A program made the translations under genes and the position numbers. A stretch of DNA of 64,000 nucleotides from Thysanoteuthis rhombus (lineage: Eukaryota > Mollusca > Cephalopoda > Oegopsida > Thysanoteuthidae): assembly GCA_963457665.1 (NCBI GenBank), contig OY735203.1, forward strand, positions 25,138,634 to 25,202,633. The letters run 5' to 3'. How positions within the stretch are numbered: position 1 is the stretch's first letter; every line of letters begins with the position of its first letter. Positions 38,301-44,938 of this stretch are shown here, piece by piece. A model generated the notes under the pieces. That model worked only from the letters and a program-made list of their open reading frames with translations, made no database searches and had not been told where the DNA came from.

Positions 38301-41300
38301 TTTGTATATCTTTTAGAATATGTTCTTCCTGAATAGGTTGATCTGCTGGCATCATATATCTGTGAGAAAGATCCAAGTGTCATTCCAAATAATATCAATA
38401 TTGAGGACTAAAAAGATATTTTTAAGGCAATATGCTCAAAGGAAAAAATAAGCAATAAGAATGAATAAGATATATCAGAGATAACAATAGCAATCTAAAA
38501 TGTAATTAATGTATCAATATAAACTATTATACAACAGAATTATTTTACAGCAGGTTTCAATCCAATACATGGATAAAAATTAAGTATACCAAATAGCATC
38601 AAGTCAATTACTTGTAAGATTTAAACTTTTAATCAATTCCTCATCATCAGCCTTTTAATGTCTGTCATTGGACAGACTTTCCTCAGGATTCGCCAGACCT
38701 CTTAATCATGGGCGTCGCAGAGCCAATACTTTCTGAATTTGTCTAGTTCATCTTTCCATGATGTATTTACTCTCCTAAGCATGTGATTTCTGTTGAAGTC
38801 ATGATGTCCATCAGTTGCCTGCTGTTCTTGCAACATGACCAGCCCATTGCCATTAGAGTTTTCTCATGAATTTTATGATGTCTCAGACTCCTGTTTTCCC
38901 CTGATATATTGTACTGTCTTGTGATCTCTCCATGTGCACATTGCATGCTTCTCAGTTTGCAGGTTAGTCTCTTGGTTTCAGCTCCATAGGTGATTATTAG
39001 GAGGACACATTGGTTGTATACCTTTCTTTTTAGGACTAATAGGATCTTCTTATTCTTGAATCTACTATCTACTCTAGGCTGAACACTTTATTCTCAGATG
39101 CAAAAATATGGTAGAATCCTAGGTTCTGTGTGTAAAATGGAGTTAGCCTTAGAATGAGCTAAGGCTCCAAAGCTTTACATACTTCCCGATAAGTGTATAA
39201 GAAAGTGTGTGAAATTGAAAAAAAATTTATTCAAAGCAATAACAACATGATTTATGTATTTACTTCTGATTTTCTTTCACAGGGAAGATAACTCGTGTTA
39301 GCCTTAAAATGAAGTAAGGCTAACAAGAAATATCTCCATTTACACATCTAAACTAGGATTCTACCCTGTAATATATTGTTCAACTGTAAACAAACAAATT
39401 TGCAACTACTAACTAGGTTGATATTTTTGTTTTGCCTGATAAAACAAAAAATTAAAAACAAGTTGGTAGTGTAGCATGAAAATCAATATCTACCTTCTGC
39501 TGCCAGAGAATATGATTTGGGTCATTTGGATTTACACAAAGCACCAAACCTTCTGGAACAATCACTTTCAGGGAAGATTCTTTCATATCACCAATATCTA
39601 CTACAAGGAGAAAAAAATTATCAAGTCAAACAAACAATCACACAAATACAAAAGCAAACAAACACCCACAAGCTTTTACTTATTTTCATTACTCTAATGC
39701 TGCCAGTTACAATTTTATTCTATTGTTACACTAGGCTCAGTCACAGTTGCTGTGATGTTGAGAGTGAGAGTAGCAGCACTGAATCAAGTTAAAGACAGGA
39801 ATACAGGCAATGACATGTGACTTGGAAGCCCTTGAGGCCAGAAGGGTTCCTAATGATTTTAGATAACAAACGATTGAGAAATGAGTCGAGAACATAACGA
39901 AAGCAGAGAAGAGCAGTGATCGCAGTTGAGAGAAGCAGATCAGATATGACAATGGTGAATCAGAATGGTTATCTCGTCGCTTTGAATTTTACGTTTGTTA
40001 ACAAATTACTTTGAAGGATGTCTTAATTAAAAATCTTCCAAAAAGGAAATTAATCAATTTAATGATGATTGATTGAATTAGGAGAAAAAATCAAAGCACA
40101 GTAAAAATTACGTTTGTTCACTGCAGTTATTAAACAAACTAAACACAGACTTTGACCATTCTAGTCAATGAAAATTTGTTTTTTTGTTTCTTTAGACGAA
40201 AATATTGGCTTTTTTTCTCCAAGCAAATTTTTTCAATTTTAATTAACATCTATTTAAAAGAAAGGGTGTCTATGTCCTGTGGCTGGATATTTCTAATCAT
40301 TTGCAAAACACTATTTTTTAATATCGGTTTTATATCATTATCTTGTTCATCCAATGTGTAAGATGAAATTATCTTTGAGAAATTATTATTTTTTACCTTC
40401 AAGTGATGAATGGATAAAGAAAATATAAAAAAAAAAAATTAAAAAAAAAAAAAAACACGGAAAAATTGAGAAATAACATAAAATTCAGTCTAATTAACAC
40501 ATTCCAGTTTATCTACTTTTTGCAACATAGAATATGAATATATTGAGACAAACATGTAGAATCAGATGGAAAAAAATAAAAGTAGAAATGTTCTTCCTTC
40601 AAAGAGTTGTTGATGATACATCATTTCAGTAAAAAAAGTTTTTGGCTACGCAACCTCCAGACAAAACATCTGTCGGATAACTTATTTTCTTGCAACACAC
40701 CTGGATGCATTAAAAACAAGTTAATTAGTTCAATATTTTTTCTCTCAACCAACAAAAAAAAACACAAAACTTGGTCAAATAGAAATATCATTTGTACTTA
40801 AGTGAATCTATCAAAAATCTACATTTCTTGAAATTGAGAAATTTATATCAGGGTGTTTCAAAAGTATTTTCGTTTTTTTGTTGTTTTTTTTTTTTTTTTT
40901 TTTTACGTACCTATACTTTTAATTCAAAGCTTTTTCCATGTACACATCTAAAGACTGTCTACTTTTTATTCATTATAAATCATAATAACATATAATAACA
41001 TTATCAATACTAATCAGCTGTACTTTTTTGTTTTGTCCTATAATGTATACTGATACAAGGATTGTGATACTGGCAATTTGAGGGTATCAATTTAAACTGG
41101 GCCTTAAATCTGCTAAAGCTGCTGGCAGAATCCAGGAAGTGAAATGAATCAATATTCGACCGTATCCAATAGTGACTTGTCCCTTGAAAAAGGACCTAGA
41201 TGTTGATTATGACAGCTTAAAAACAAGGTAGGGAACCCATCCACCAGCACTCAAAAACTTTCAGATGATCTAGAATCATCAAAAGATACCACATTAACAA

Positions 41301-43044
41301 CATTACATAAGCTTCAAAAAACATACAAGAGCTCCATAAAAACGAAAATACTTTAGATACACCCAATAACAAATAAAGATATTTTTTTTTTTTTTTTTTT
41401 TTACCGGGGCAAGAGAGATATGGATCATCTTCAATTTCAGATTCTATAGCAACATCATCTTCATCTGATGGCTCCATCACTTTCTTGGGCATTCCTCCAA
41501 CATAATTGACCTCATGGTTGCCAACACTGAAGTTCCATCTGTTGGATTTAAAAAGAAGAGACAAATCAATACATAAAATGATTACAAACAAATAGCACTT
41601 CCAGTGTAGCTTCAAGTTTCTTTTCAATGAGTAAATATTTTGAAAAACGAGAGGACCTAATGCAGCCCTTAAGAAACAAATTGATATTTTTATTCACTGC
41701 ATTCAAGATGTAACGCCACAATGGAACTAAAAATAAAGGCCTACAGAAGTTGATTTCAACATTTTTATCAAGAAAACCAAATACGTAGATAGTACAAGTT
41801 TCCCTTGATTAGTGACTGATTGATCCTCAGATAATATTGCGTATATCAAAACAACATTAATCAAATACAACAATGAATGGTAAAGATTGATTACTATCAA
41901 CTCAAAATATTCAAGTTTAGATACTACTATATGAGGTACAAAATGATAATCTTGTAAAGAAAATAACAACGAATGAAAAGTAAATGCTCATTGAATAAAT
42001 TAAATTAGTTTTTGCAACATTTACTTTCAGAAGGAAAAATCATCAATTGATGCTTTCCTGATAGAGAAAACATTGTCTAATTCTACTTCTTAATTGATGA
42101 AAATTTTTTTTTTCTTTTTTTTTTTTCATTTCTTTGGACATAAAGTTGGGCTTTTCTTCTTAAATAACGAAATATATAAGGATTTGAAATAAAGATAAGT
42201 TTAATTAGAATTTATGACATTACTTTTCCAAGCCATTTCTTGAATCTACAGCTCGGACTGTTTGAGTATTCCTTGTAATGACAATCAACTCTTCCTCTTC
42301 TGTCATAGTGTCGGTATGACCGAACCGCTGACATCCACTCATTGAGCAAGCATAACGTAGCTGAAAAAAAAAGAAAAATTCAACTTTAAATAAAATGTAG
42401 CTTACTTCTAAGAGGTAAAAATAATGGAAGTACATAAATGAGACATAATACAATTAGAGATCTTTAGAGAGATCAGCTGGAATTAATTATCTATTTCATA
42501 ATTCCTAGAAAATTCCAAGTCGTTATACAATTACCATTGAAAAGATTTTAACGTTTTTGTTTCTTTCGGTTGAAAAGCAACTTTGGCACATTTTATTGGG
42601 TTTTGAACATAAATATTTCAAATAAATATAATACATGAAAGAAATTACCTCAAACCAAGCAGAAATATATAATTTTAAAAAAATACTGCAAATCAAGTAG
42701 AATATATATAAATATCTTATTTCTAAAAAGTTAGAAAGTTTTTTGAAAATACCATCAAGGAGAGCATGAAAATTTAGAAAATATTGTAATGATATATGAA
42801 AATCTTTTCCATGTTAAAAACTGATTTTATAAATTTAGATATTCAATAACTTTGTCAAATACCTATATACTCTTACTTATTTCACAACATTTCCCAATCA
42901 TTAAGAACATATTTTGACGATATAAGGAGAAGAGACAAATCAATATATAAAATAATCACAGAAAAACAGCACTTCCAGTGTAGCTTCAAGTTTCTTTTCA
43001 ATGAGTAAACATTTTGAAAAACGAGAGGACCTAATGCAGTCTTG

Positions 43045-43077
<33 letters not shown>

Positions 43078-44445
43078 ACCATGAATCCACTTTTTGGTGT
43101 ATCACAAGATCTAAGGCTCAATTGATTTGCAATTCAGCGGACAAAAATAGGTCTCTACAGTTTTCAAGTCTGGCTGGCTATGTATTTATCAGGTGTACAG
43201 GTAGAAACAATGGAACTGGAGGGCTCAAATATTTACTCCTTTAATGTCAAGAAGAAACATTTTATTTTGTTTTTTGGAAATAGATTTTTCGTGGGTGATA
43301 AAATCTGCAATGTAATTTCATGCTGAAGTGGTCCCGGCAGCATTCACACTTGTTCTTTGAAAATTTGGACCTTTTTTCAGTGATCACTGCCCAACGGAAG
43401 GCCAGAGAAGTAACTGCATTTTACCAATTTTCAAATTGATCATCCCCACATGGGGTGCTGCTAACAGGTATTTGTTGCATAATGGTTTCTTTTGAGCAAC
43501 TAACCAGACCTAATAGAATATTTTGCATCACCGTTTTCATAAACATTAGCAGAATGGAGCAAATTGAACATGATAATCAATAAAATAAAATAGTCTTAGT
43601 TCGAATGTATGTCAACGTAACCCAACAAAAACACCACTTGGTGGGCTGAGTTTTCTTTAGCACCACGCCCTCCAAATGCTCCAATTTGTGAAAAAAAAAA
43701 CAAATTCAGGAGAGTTTCGACTGTTACTTACTTTGGCGGGGGGGGGGGGGGTGTCCAATATATGATACAAAGGCAGTGACTTTATACCGAGCCTAATGGC
43801 CTGCAAAGGCAGCGTTCAAGTGGGTAGATATAAGACACCTAAGAAACATGAAAATACCAGCTCATAAGGTAAGGACTCTTCACCATCACTATTTTAGTTC
43901 ATTGAGGATTTTGAGAAAAGAGGCAAAAAGTAAAAAAAAAATTAAGTGGATAACTATAGCAATAACTTTCATTTTTGTTTTAATAGAAAGTGGTCAAATT
44001 AGGAATATAATTAGATCTGTAATCTGTCTACTCGAGTGCAGTATTCTACACAACAGGAAACGGTAAAAAAAAAAAAAAAAAAAAAGAAACTAAATATATC
44101 CAGTCTTTTAGCTTTGCATCTGATGCACAGTGAAAAACATTTAGATTTGGTTTCATTCTTGGTAAAATAGTCATGTCGGAAAAAAATTCTGAAATGGAAA
44201 AATAAATCATAAATCAAAATCTTGAAAAAAAAAGCAAAGGAAGTCACCTGCCCAGAAATCATATCAATCCCATAATTCCTAATGGCTTTCCCACCTATCA
44301 TCATGGTATCATCATTGATCCGGAATGTAGAACTGAGGAGAGTCTCAGAGGAGACAGGAAGGGCTTCCAAATTGTCACCATCATATTGATACAAACTTCC
44401 ATCCAATGCAGGAATTAATCGCATATTCACACCATCTTTGGTCAG
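10005..44445 (-). CDS. EIF2AK3: PERK / eIF2-alpha kinase 3 gene, 16 exons seen, 5' end missing
   Basis: Type I ER membrane kinase that senses unfolded protein in the ER lumen and phosphorylates eIF2-alpha to lower translation. Sixteen exons join in one frame (940 codons plus stop, 2823 bp), with GT-AG introns and matching phases throughout. Order in the partial protein: luminal beta-propeller-like domain 1-350, transmembrane helix about 357-378, kinase about 436-910, Ser-rich tail. PERK-specific signs are the luminal motif KWNFSVG, PIASAWL, a WWKE box just before the membrane, a kinase insert carrying SSSIVF..DSG, and [10 protein letters not shown] after the insert. Catalytic residues seen are Lys469 (YAVKRI), Asp752 (HRDLK), Asp770 (DFG) and MSPE 817-820. 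Vertebrate PERK is about 1,100 residues, so roughly 100 or more N-terminal residues are not seen. GCN2, HRI and PKR lack this luminal-TM arrangement. Recognition is by remembered family motifs, not by search. Confidence 0.96.
10421..10818 (+). mobile_element. Family A inverted-repeat element, copy 3 (last PERK intron)
   Basis: Left end AGGTCTGGTTAGTCACTCAC then TAGAAACTGACACATGACC; middle AGCATAAATTTACATTGCTA; right end GAAACCTAAGCTGGGAG..TTTGACAGTTGCTAATCAG. Part of the larger 10345-11095 stretch that is duplicated at 6030-6830. Confidence 0.75.
11062..11095 (+). repeat. Family A left-end fragment
   Basis: Only the left end (GTCTGGTTAGTCACTCAACA, then GAAACTGTCATGTCA) is present. The corresponding place in the 6-kb copy of the duplication carries the left end of family A copy 2, so the two larger copies share this junction and the rest of the second element is missing here. 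Confidence 0.65.
11096..11931. other. PERK intron, remainder before exon O
   Basis: Non-coding intron sequence; short open frames here are not recognisable. Holds an A run near 11590-11607 and a (TA)n tract at about 11749-11790 followed by a TG-rich stretch. Confidence 0.6.
11932..12111 (-). CDS. EIF2AK3: PERK exon O: kinase C-lobe, DIFSLG
   Basis: 180 bp, phase 0 on both sides, donor GTAAGT. It encodes [20 protein letters not shown], then [20 protein letters not shown] and ends LFYDET. The family pattern is [22 protein letters not shown], so this is a clear match to subdomain IX-X of eIF2-alpha kinases. Confidence 0.96.
12112..14515. other. PERK intron between exons N and O
   Basis: Non-coding. 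A (TA)n tract at about 12286-12310 and an A run at 13733-13751. I recognise no mobile element or RNA gene. Confidence 0.6.
14516..14716 (-). CDS. EIF2AK3: PERK exon N: DFG and activation loop
   Basis: 201 bp (67 codons), phase 0 on both sides, donor GTGAGT. It encodes [20 protein letters not shown], a Ser/Glu-rich activation loop, then [16 protein letters not shown]. The Thr of RHTG (visible 808) and the Thr of GVGT (813) sit where PERK is autophosphorylated. The acceptor is preceded on the minus strand by an uninterrupted T run of about 38 (A run 14720-14757 on plus), an extreme polypyrimidine tract. Confidence 0.96.
14717..18154. other. PERK intron between exons M and N
   Basis: Non-coding. 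Contains the A38 run at the acceptor, a reverse-orientation family A fragment between about 15425 and 15735 (TTTATGCTAAATTGGTCCCTTAGT-like stretch, AGCAGCATTCATGCT), an A run at 15990-16010, CA-rich microsatellite at 16893-16918 and TA/CA-rich sequence at 17640-17706. Confidence 0.6.
18155..18845 (-). CDS. EIF2AK3: PERK exon M: acidic kinase insert through HRDLK
   Basis: 691 bp, the largest exon, phase 2 in and phase 0 out (donor GTAAGT). Residues about 525-696 form the kinase insert: Ser/Thr/Glu-rich, acidic ([13 protein letters not shown]), with [15 protein letters not shown], which parallels the SSSIVFEDSG motif of vertebrate PERK inserts. The fold resumes at [12 protein letters not shown], then [15 protein letters not shown] and the catalytic loop HRDLK at the exon end. 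The insert in other species is phosphorylated and low-complexity. The open frame upstream of the acceptor is intronic, and two overlapping open frames on other strands or frames are composition shadows. Confidence 0.96.
18846..20036. other. PERK intron between exons L and M with a less AT-rich block
   Basis: From about 19040 to 19440 base composition is less AT-rich and contains an internal imperfect repeat (GGGATTTGTCCCGTAAACC near 19188 and AGGATTTGTCCTGTGAACA near 19263). From 19440 to 19680 the sequence is distantly related to 33630-33850 (shared GTAAGTGGTAATGA and a preceding GGAGAAC-AACAAAG context). Both are probably old transposon remnants; class unknown. No coding exon recognised. 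Confidence 0.5.
20037..20180 (-). CDS. EIF2AK3: PERK exon L: kinase alpha-C helix region
   Basis: 144 bp, phase 2 on both sides. It encodes [19 protein letters not shown], then [11 protein letters not shown] and [10 protein letters not shown]. REKVMREVKALAxLxHxGIVRYF is the family form, with the alpha-C glutamate in MREV, and the WQEK motif marks the beginning of the kinase insert. The donor (CAG/GTGTGC) is weak. The acceptor follows a pyrimidine-rich tract on the minus strand. Confidence 0.94.
20385..20540 (-). pseudogene. Mariner-type transposase C-terminal remnant 1
   Basis: Minus-strand translation gives [13 protein letters not shown] followed shortly by a stop. Mariner transposases end with a (W/H)xKCIDxxGDYVEK motif and then stop, so this is the 3' end of a decayed mariner copy lying in a PERK intron. 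No catalytic DD(E/D) region is recognisable nearby. The same motif recurs at 20845-20945 and 58010-58135. Confidence 0.65.
20845..20945 (-). pseudogene. Mariner-type transposase C-terminal remnant 2
   Basis: Minus strand reads [15 protein letters not shown], a second decayed copy of the mariner C-terminal motif 450 bp from the first, in the same orientation. The surrounding sequence (AAGCCTGAAAGTCAGACCAT) occurs twice, at about 20810 and 20942, so this block may itself have been duplicated. Confidence 0.6.
20995..21082 (+). repeat. Single copy of the 36.15-kb tandem unit
   Basis: ATATAGAGAGAGTGGAAACG, GTGGGAGTCTTTTGGTATGT, CAGTTAGTGACAGCCATCAG and TACTACAAATG closely parallel one unit of the three-unit tandem at 36153-36485 (GGTCAG..GTCAGTCAGTGGCAGTCATCAGTACTA). 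It ends in an A-rich tail, suggesting a retroposed short element. Confidence 0.65.
21733..21855 (-). CDS. EIF2AK3: PERK exon K: kinase glycine loop and VAIK lysine
   Basis: 123 bp, phase 2 on both sides, donor GTAGAT. It encodes [11 protein letters not shown], the glycine loop [17 protein letters not shown], and [10 protein letters not shown] with the ATP-binding lysine (visible residue 469). The first glycine of the usual GxGxxG loop is Ser447 here (codon AGT at 21821-21819). The rest of the loop and the AKNK..D.C.YA(I/V)KRI.LP signature match animal PERK closely. Confidence 0.95.
21856..23612. other. PERK intron between exons J and K
   Basis: Non-coding. An A run of about 31 stands at 22447-22477, followed by a less AT-rich stretch with a 156-codon open frame that crosses the homopolymer and has no family signature. 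No repeat identified with confidence. Confidence 0.55.
23613..23719 (-). CDS. EIF2AK3: PERK exon J: cytosolic juxtamembrane linker
   Basis: 107 bp, phase 0 in and phase 2 out (donor GTAAGT). It encodes a charged, probably helical stretch ([20 protein letters not shown]) and then [12 protein letters not shown] leading to the kinase start. Linker sequence is poorly conserved in the family. Assignment rests on phase, splice sites and coding bias, and on the SxY(L/Y)TDF junction produced with the next exon. Confidence 0.9.
26160..26440 (+). mobile_element. Family A element, partial
   Basis: Retains AGCATAAACTTACATTGTAA, GAACCCTCTACTAAAAACC, a poly-C/poly-A expansion at 26251-26269, AGCTCCATTGGTGCTGTCTG, ATACATACAGCCAGACT, GAAGAAACCTATGATG and the right end TGACTGTTTCTAATAA. 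The left end is missing. Confidence 0.7.
27691..28004. mobile_element. Family B inverted-repeat element, 314 bp
   Basis: Left end CAGGGTTGCCAGATTTGACT followed by AGAGGGGGAGATGAT; right end, read in reverse, CAGGGTTGGCTGATTTGTCC then AGAAGGGGAAATAGT. The terminal inverted repeats are therefore about 33 bp. Internal sequence has no open frame. The 8380-8549 element has the same ends but a shorter centre. Confidence 0.8.
29170..29302 (-). CDS. EIF2AK3: PERK exon I: transmembrane helix
   Basis: 133 bp, phase 2 in and phase 0 out (donor GTAAAA). It encodes [19 protein letters not shown], then [12 protein letters not shown]: a single hydrophobic helix of about 21 residues (visible residues 357-378) followed by basic residues, as expected for a type I protein with cytosolic kinase. 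The rest is a polar linker ([12 protein letters not shown]). Confidence 0.94.
29640..30640. repeat. Broken family A sequences in PERK intron
   Basis: Left end at 29640-29735 (AAGTCTGGTTAATCACTCAA, TAGAAACCATCATATGA), a middle part at 30190-30330 (CAATTGGCATTAATTTACGA, ACACCTCAACTAAAAACTC) and a reverse-orientation right end at 30540-30635 (CAACACATGTCTCTTCAGTT). This looks like a copy broken by unrelated sequence plus a second inverted fragment. Overlapping 72-98-codon open frames are not recognisable. Confidence 0.6.
30962..31082 (-). CDS. EIF2AK3: PERK exon H: luminal stalk to WWKE
   Basis: 121 bp, phase 1 in and phase 2 out (donor GTAAGT). It encodes [16 protein letters not shown], a charged stalk, and SSLMIWW at the end. 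The Trp pair plus the Lys-Glu at the start of the next exon form the WWKE box that immediately precedes the transmembrane helix in PERK. The open frame continues into the intron upstream of the acceptor (TCACCTCAG), but that extension is intronic. Confidence 0.94.
31083..33031. other. PERK intron between exons G and H
   Basis: Non-coding as far as I can see. An 86-codon minus-strand open frame at 31822-32082 has hydrophobic content but no splice or family support. No repeat recognised. Confidence 0.55.
33032..33160 (-). CDS. EIF2AK3: PERK exon G: luminal domain, SRTP and basic loop
   Basis: 129 bp, phase 1 on both sides, donor GTTAGT. It begins [14 protein letters not shown], has a basic stretch (GRKTFKRKD), and ends VWQQSYPF, whose last codon is completed by the next exon to give YPFDDGYYL. 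The family equivalent is the SRTPVL motif and the YPYDNGYYL motif. Confidence 0.93.
33223..33339. repeat. Tandem repeat, three 39-bp units
   Basis: Units at 33223-33261, 33262-33300 and 33301-33339. Each has ATT(T/A)CTG at the start and A(A/T)ACATAAA.ATTTGAAT near the end. It lies just upstream (in transcription) of exon G's acceptor, within the F-G intron. Confidence 0.75.
34275..34370 (+). repeat. tRNA-derived SINE head
   Basis: Box-A-like GGCAAAGTTGG at about 34299, anticodon-arm-like CTTGTAATCAAG, and a perfect box B GGTTCGAACCC at 34340-34350 with a paired T arm (GGTGG/CCACC). The acceptor stem does not pair, so it is not a functional tRNA. It is most likely the polymerase III promoter head of a SINE. 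Downstream sequence to 34500 is AT-rich; the element's 3' end cannot be fixed. Confidence 0.7.
35270..35337. repeat. Palindromic CA/TA/TG microsatellite
   Basis: GTACACACACACA, then (TA)n of about 44 bp, then TGTGTGTGTAC. The arms are reverse complements apart from one CA unit, so the whole 68 bp can fold as a hairpin or cruciform. It lies in the F-G intron of PERK. Confidence 0.8.
35800..35916 (-). CDS. EIF2AK3: PERK exon F: luminal domain, VYWKPYLAS
   Basis: 117 bp, phase 1 on both sides, donor GTGAGT. It encodes [18 protein letters not shown] followed by [12 protein letters not shown], matching the family pattern of a short strand (LYLQ) and then a WKP(Y/L) motif shortly before a SRTP sequence. 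The SRTP follows at the start of the next exon, which confirms the junction. Confidence 0.94.
36153..36485 (+). repeat. Three tandem units of about 110 bp
   Basis: Units at about 36153-36267, 36268-36377 and 36378-36485. Each has ATAGAAGGAGG..GATAAAGAGAGGCA, GGAAACAAGGAGTGGTC, TTTTGATAGGTCAG and GTCAGTCAGTGGCAGTCA..AGTAC. It ends with an A-rich tail (36485-36525). A single copy with its own A tail is at 20995-21082. Located in the E-F intron. Confidence 0.8.
36769..37205 (+). mobile_element. Family A inverted-repeat element, copy 8
   Basis: Left end AAGTCTGGCTAGTCACTCAA then TAGAAACCATCTCATG; two A-run expansions inside (36872-36892 and 37039-37056); right end CTTGTGTTGACAG..TTGACAGTTTCTAATAATT. 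Complete at both ends. A predicted 89-codon open frame spans the A runs and is not real coding. Confidence 0.75.
38007..38127 (-). CDS. EIF2AK3: PERK exon E: luminal PIASAWL block
   Basis: 121 bp, phase 0 in and phase 1 out (donor GTAAGT). It begins [20 protein letters not shown], a near match to the conserved PERK luminal block with TPIASAWL and a following KxxPISLF, and ends INPIMYIG. Vertebrates carry a longer acidic loop between PISLF and the YLGMY-like strand, and that loop is much shorter here. Confidence 0.95.
38630..39090 (-). pseudogene. Non-LTR retrotransposon (RTE-like LINE) 3' fragment
   Basis: The minus-strand frames decode a LINE C-terminus: [25 protein letters not shown], a degenerate [17 protein letters not shown] (the (W)AGHVAR..DNRW block in better copies) and [10 protein letters not shown]-like sequence, with stops and shifts. 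It ends near a CATCATCAG triplet tail. Four more fragments lie at 53205, 56560, 58195 and 61715. Assignment to the RTE-like group is from memory of that C-terminal signature. Confidence 0.65.
39110..39365. mobile_element. Family C inverted-repeat element, 256 bp
   Basis: Left GGTAGAATCCTAGGTTCTGT then GTGTAAAATGGAGTTAGCCT; right end read in reverse GGTAGAATCCTAGTTTAGAT then GTGTAAATGGAG..GTTAGCCTTA. Terminal inverted repeats exceed 40 bp with a few differences. A second internal inverted motif (AGCCTTAGAATGAGCTAAGGCT) sits near the left arm. Non-coding, MITE-like, next to the LINE fragment in the D-E intron. Only one copy recognised in the window. Confidence 0.8.
39494..39600 (-). CDS. EIF2AK3: PERK exon D: luminal domain, tandem acceptor
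   Basis: 107 bp with the upstream acceptor or 104 bp (39494-39597) with the downstream one: the site reads TAGTAG, so both keep the frame and differ by one residue (Cys-Pro-Val-Asp-Ile or Cys-Pro-Asp-Ile). It encodes [19 protein letters not shown] and ends LWQQK in phase 0, donor GTAGAT. In the family this is the strand that leads into the PIASAWL block of the next exon. Confidence 0.88.
41405..41538 (-). CDS. EIF2AK3: PERK exon C: luminal domain, KWNFSVG core and acidic loop
   Basis: 134 bp, phase 2 in and phase 1 out. It encodes [15 protein letters not shown], the most conserved luminal motif of PERK, then an acidic disordered loop ([16 protein letters not shown]) that replaces the longer loop of vertebrates. 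The donor is GTAAAA and runs directly into an A homopolymer of about 20 (T run on the plus strand ending near 41402), an unusual intron start. The acceptor is normal (CAACAG). Confidence 0.94.
41556..41664. repeat. Intronic direct repeat, copy 1
   Basis: About 109 bp beginning AGAGACAAATCAATACATAA and ending GAGAGGACCTAATGCAG. The second copy, in the same orientation, is at 42928-43036 with roughly 8 differences. Copy 1 begins about 18 bp upstream of exon C's acceptor. Confidence 0.85.
42224..42360 (-). CDS. EIF2AK3: PERK exon B: luminal domain with CSMSGC
   Basis: 137 bp, phase 0 in and phase 2 out (donor GTAATG). It begins [14 protein letters not shown] and continues with an acidic stretch, then [23 protein letters not shown]. 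This mirrors the vertebrate segment with two cysteines followed by a TVRAV core and a conserved NEKWNFSVG junction. The two cysteines in CSMSGC are placed like those conserved in the PERK lumen and could form a disulfide. An approximately 110-bp direct repeat lies in both neighbouring introns (41556-41664 and 42928-43036). Confidence 0.94.
42928..43036. repeat. Intronic direct repeat, copy 2
   Basis: Begins AGAGACAAATCAATATATAA and ends GAGAGGACCTAATGCAG, immediately followed by an A run of about 33. Together with copy 1 it brackets PERK exon B. Not part of any other repeat family I recognised here. Confidence 0.85.
43138..43512 (-). mobile_element. Family A inverted-repeat element, copy 9
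   Basis: Reverse orientation: begins at the right-end side (GGTCTCTACAGTTTTCAAGT, GGCTGGCTATGTATTTATCA), middle CTGCAATGTAATTTCATGCT and GCAGCATTCACACTTG, and ends TAATGGTTTCTTTTGAGCAA CTAACCAGACC (two pieces of one left end). Lies in the A-B intron. Confidence 0.7.
44248..44445 (-). CDS. EIF2AK3: PERK exon A (first seen): luminal domain, N-terminal part
   Basis: 198 bp, residues 1-66 of the visible protein, entered in phase 0 after acceptor TTCTAG and left by donor GTGACT in phase 0. It encodes the luminal sensor segment [15 protein letters not shown], a propeller-type blade motif, followed by LLSSTF and [12 protein letters not shown], which match the corresponding stretch of animal PERK. 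No start codon or signal peptide belongs to this exon: the internal ATG (NMRL) is preceded by in-frame codons continuous with the acceptor, so at least one more coding exon lies upstream. Confidence 0.93.
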
Positions 44446-44938
44446 CTAGAATAAAAGATAAAAAAAAGATTTAGTAAAAGATGTATGAACTTGAGTCATT
44501 CCACGTCAAATAACACAGAGCTATCCAGGTCATTCTCTCAGATTCCCAGAAAAAAATCTCAACGAAATTGAACATAATCTCCAAGTTTTTCATCATCAAA
44601 ACTACTAAAGATACAGATCTAATATTTTGTATTTTTCAATAAGTTTGGCATAGGAGCACCTGTGGGTTTTTTTCAATGTTGACTTGACAAATTTTCCTGA
44701 AATAGGATGATTTCGAATGACCGAGTGTGGAGACTTGAATTCCTCTGCAAAATTTAAGGGACCACAGTTTATTAACATAATGCAATTGTATTCAAAATAG
44801 GACACCTTCAAATGATAGTACTGCAAAAGACTTCTAAATCGCAAAAAATATTACAGACATTTCTCAGACTGCATGAAATAATCCTCCAAAAAAGTTACTT
44901 TGACTAATCAAAACTTGCATGTTGATTAATATCATTGC

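Noticed and set aside
10005-44445. Alternative identity as GCN2, HRI, PKR or IRE1
   Set aside because: Luminal KWNFSVG and PIASAWL blocks plus a WWKE-TM and an insert-containing eIF2-alpha kinase occur together only in PERK; IRE1 would have an RNase domain after the kinase.
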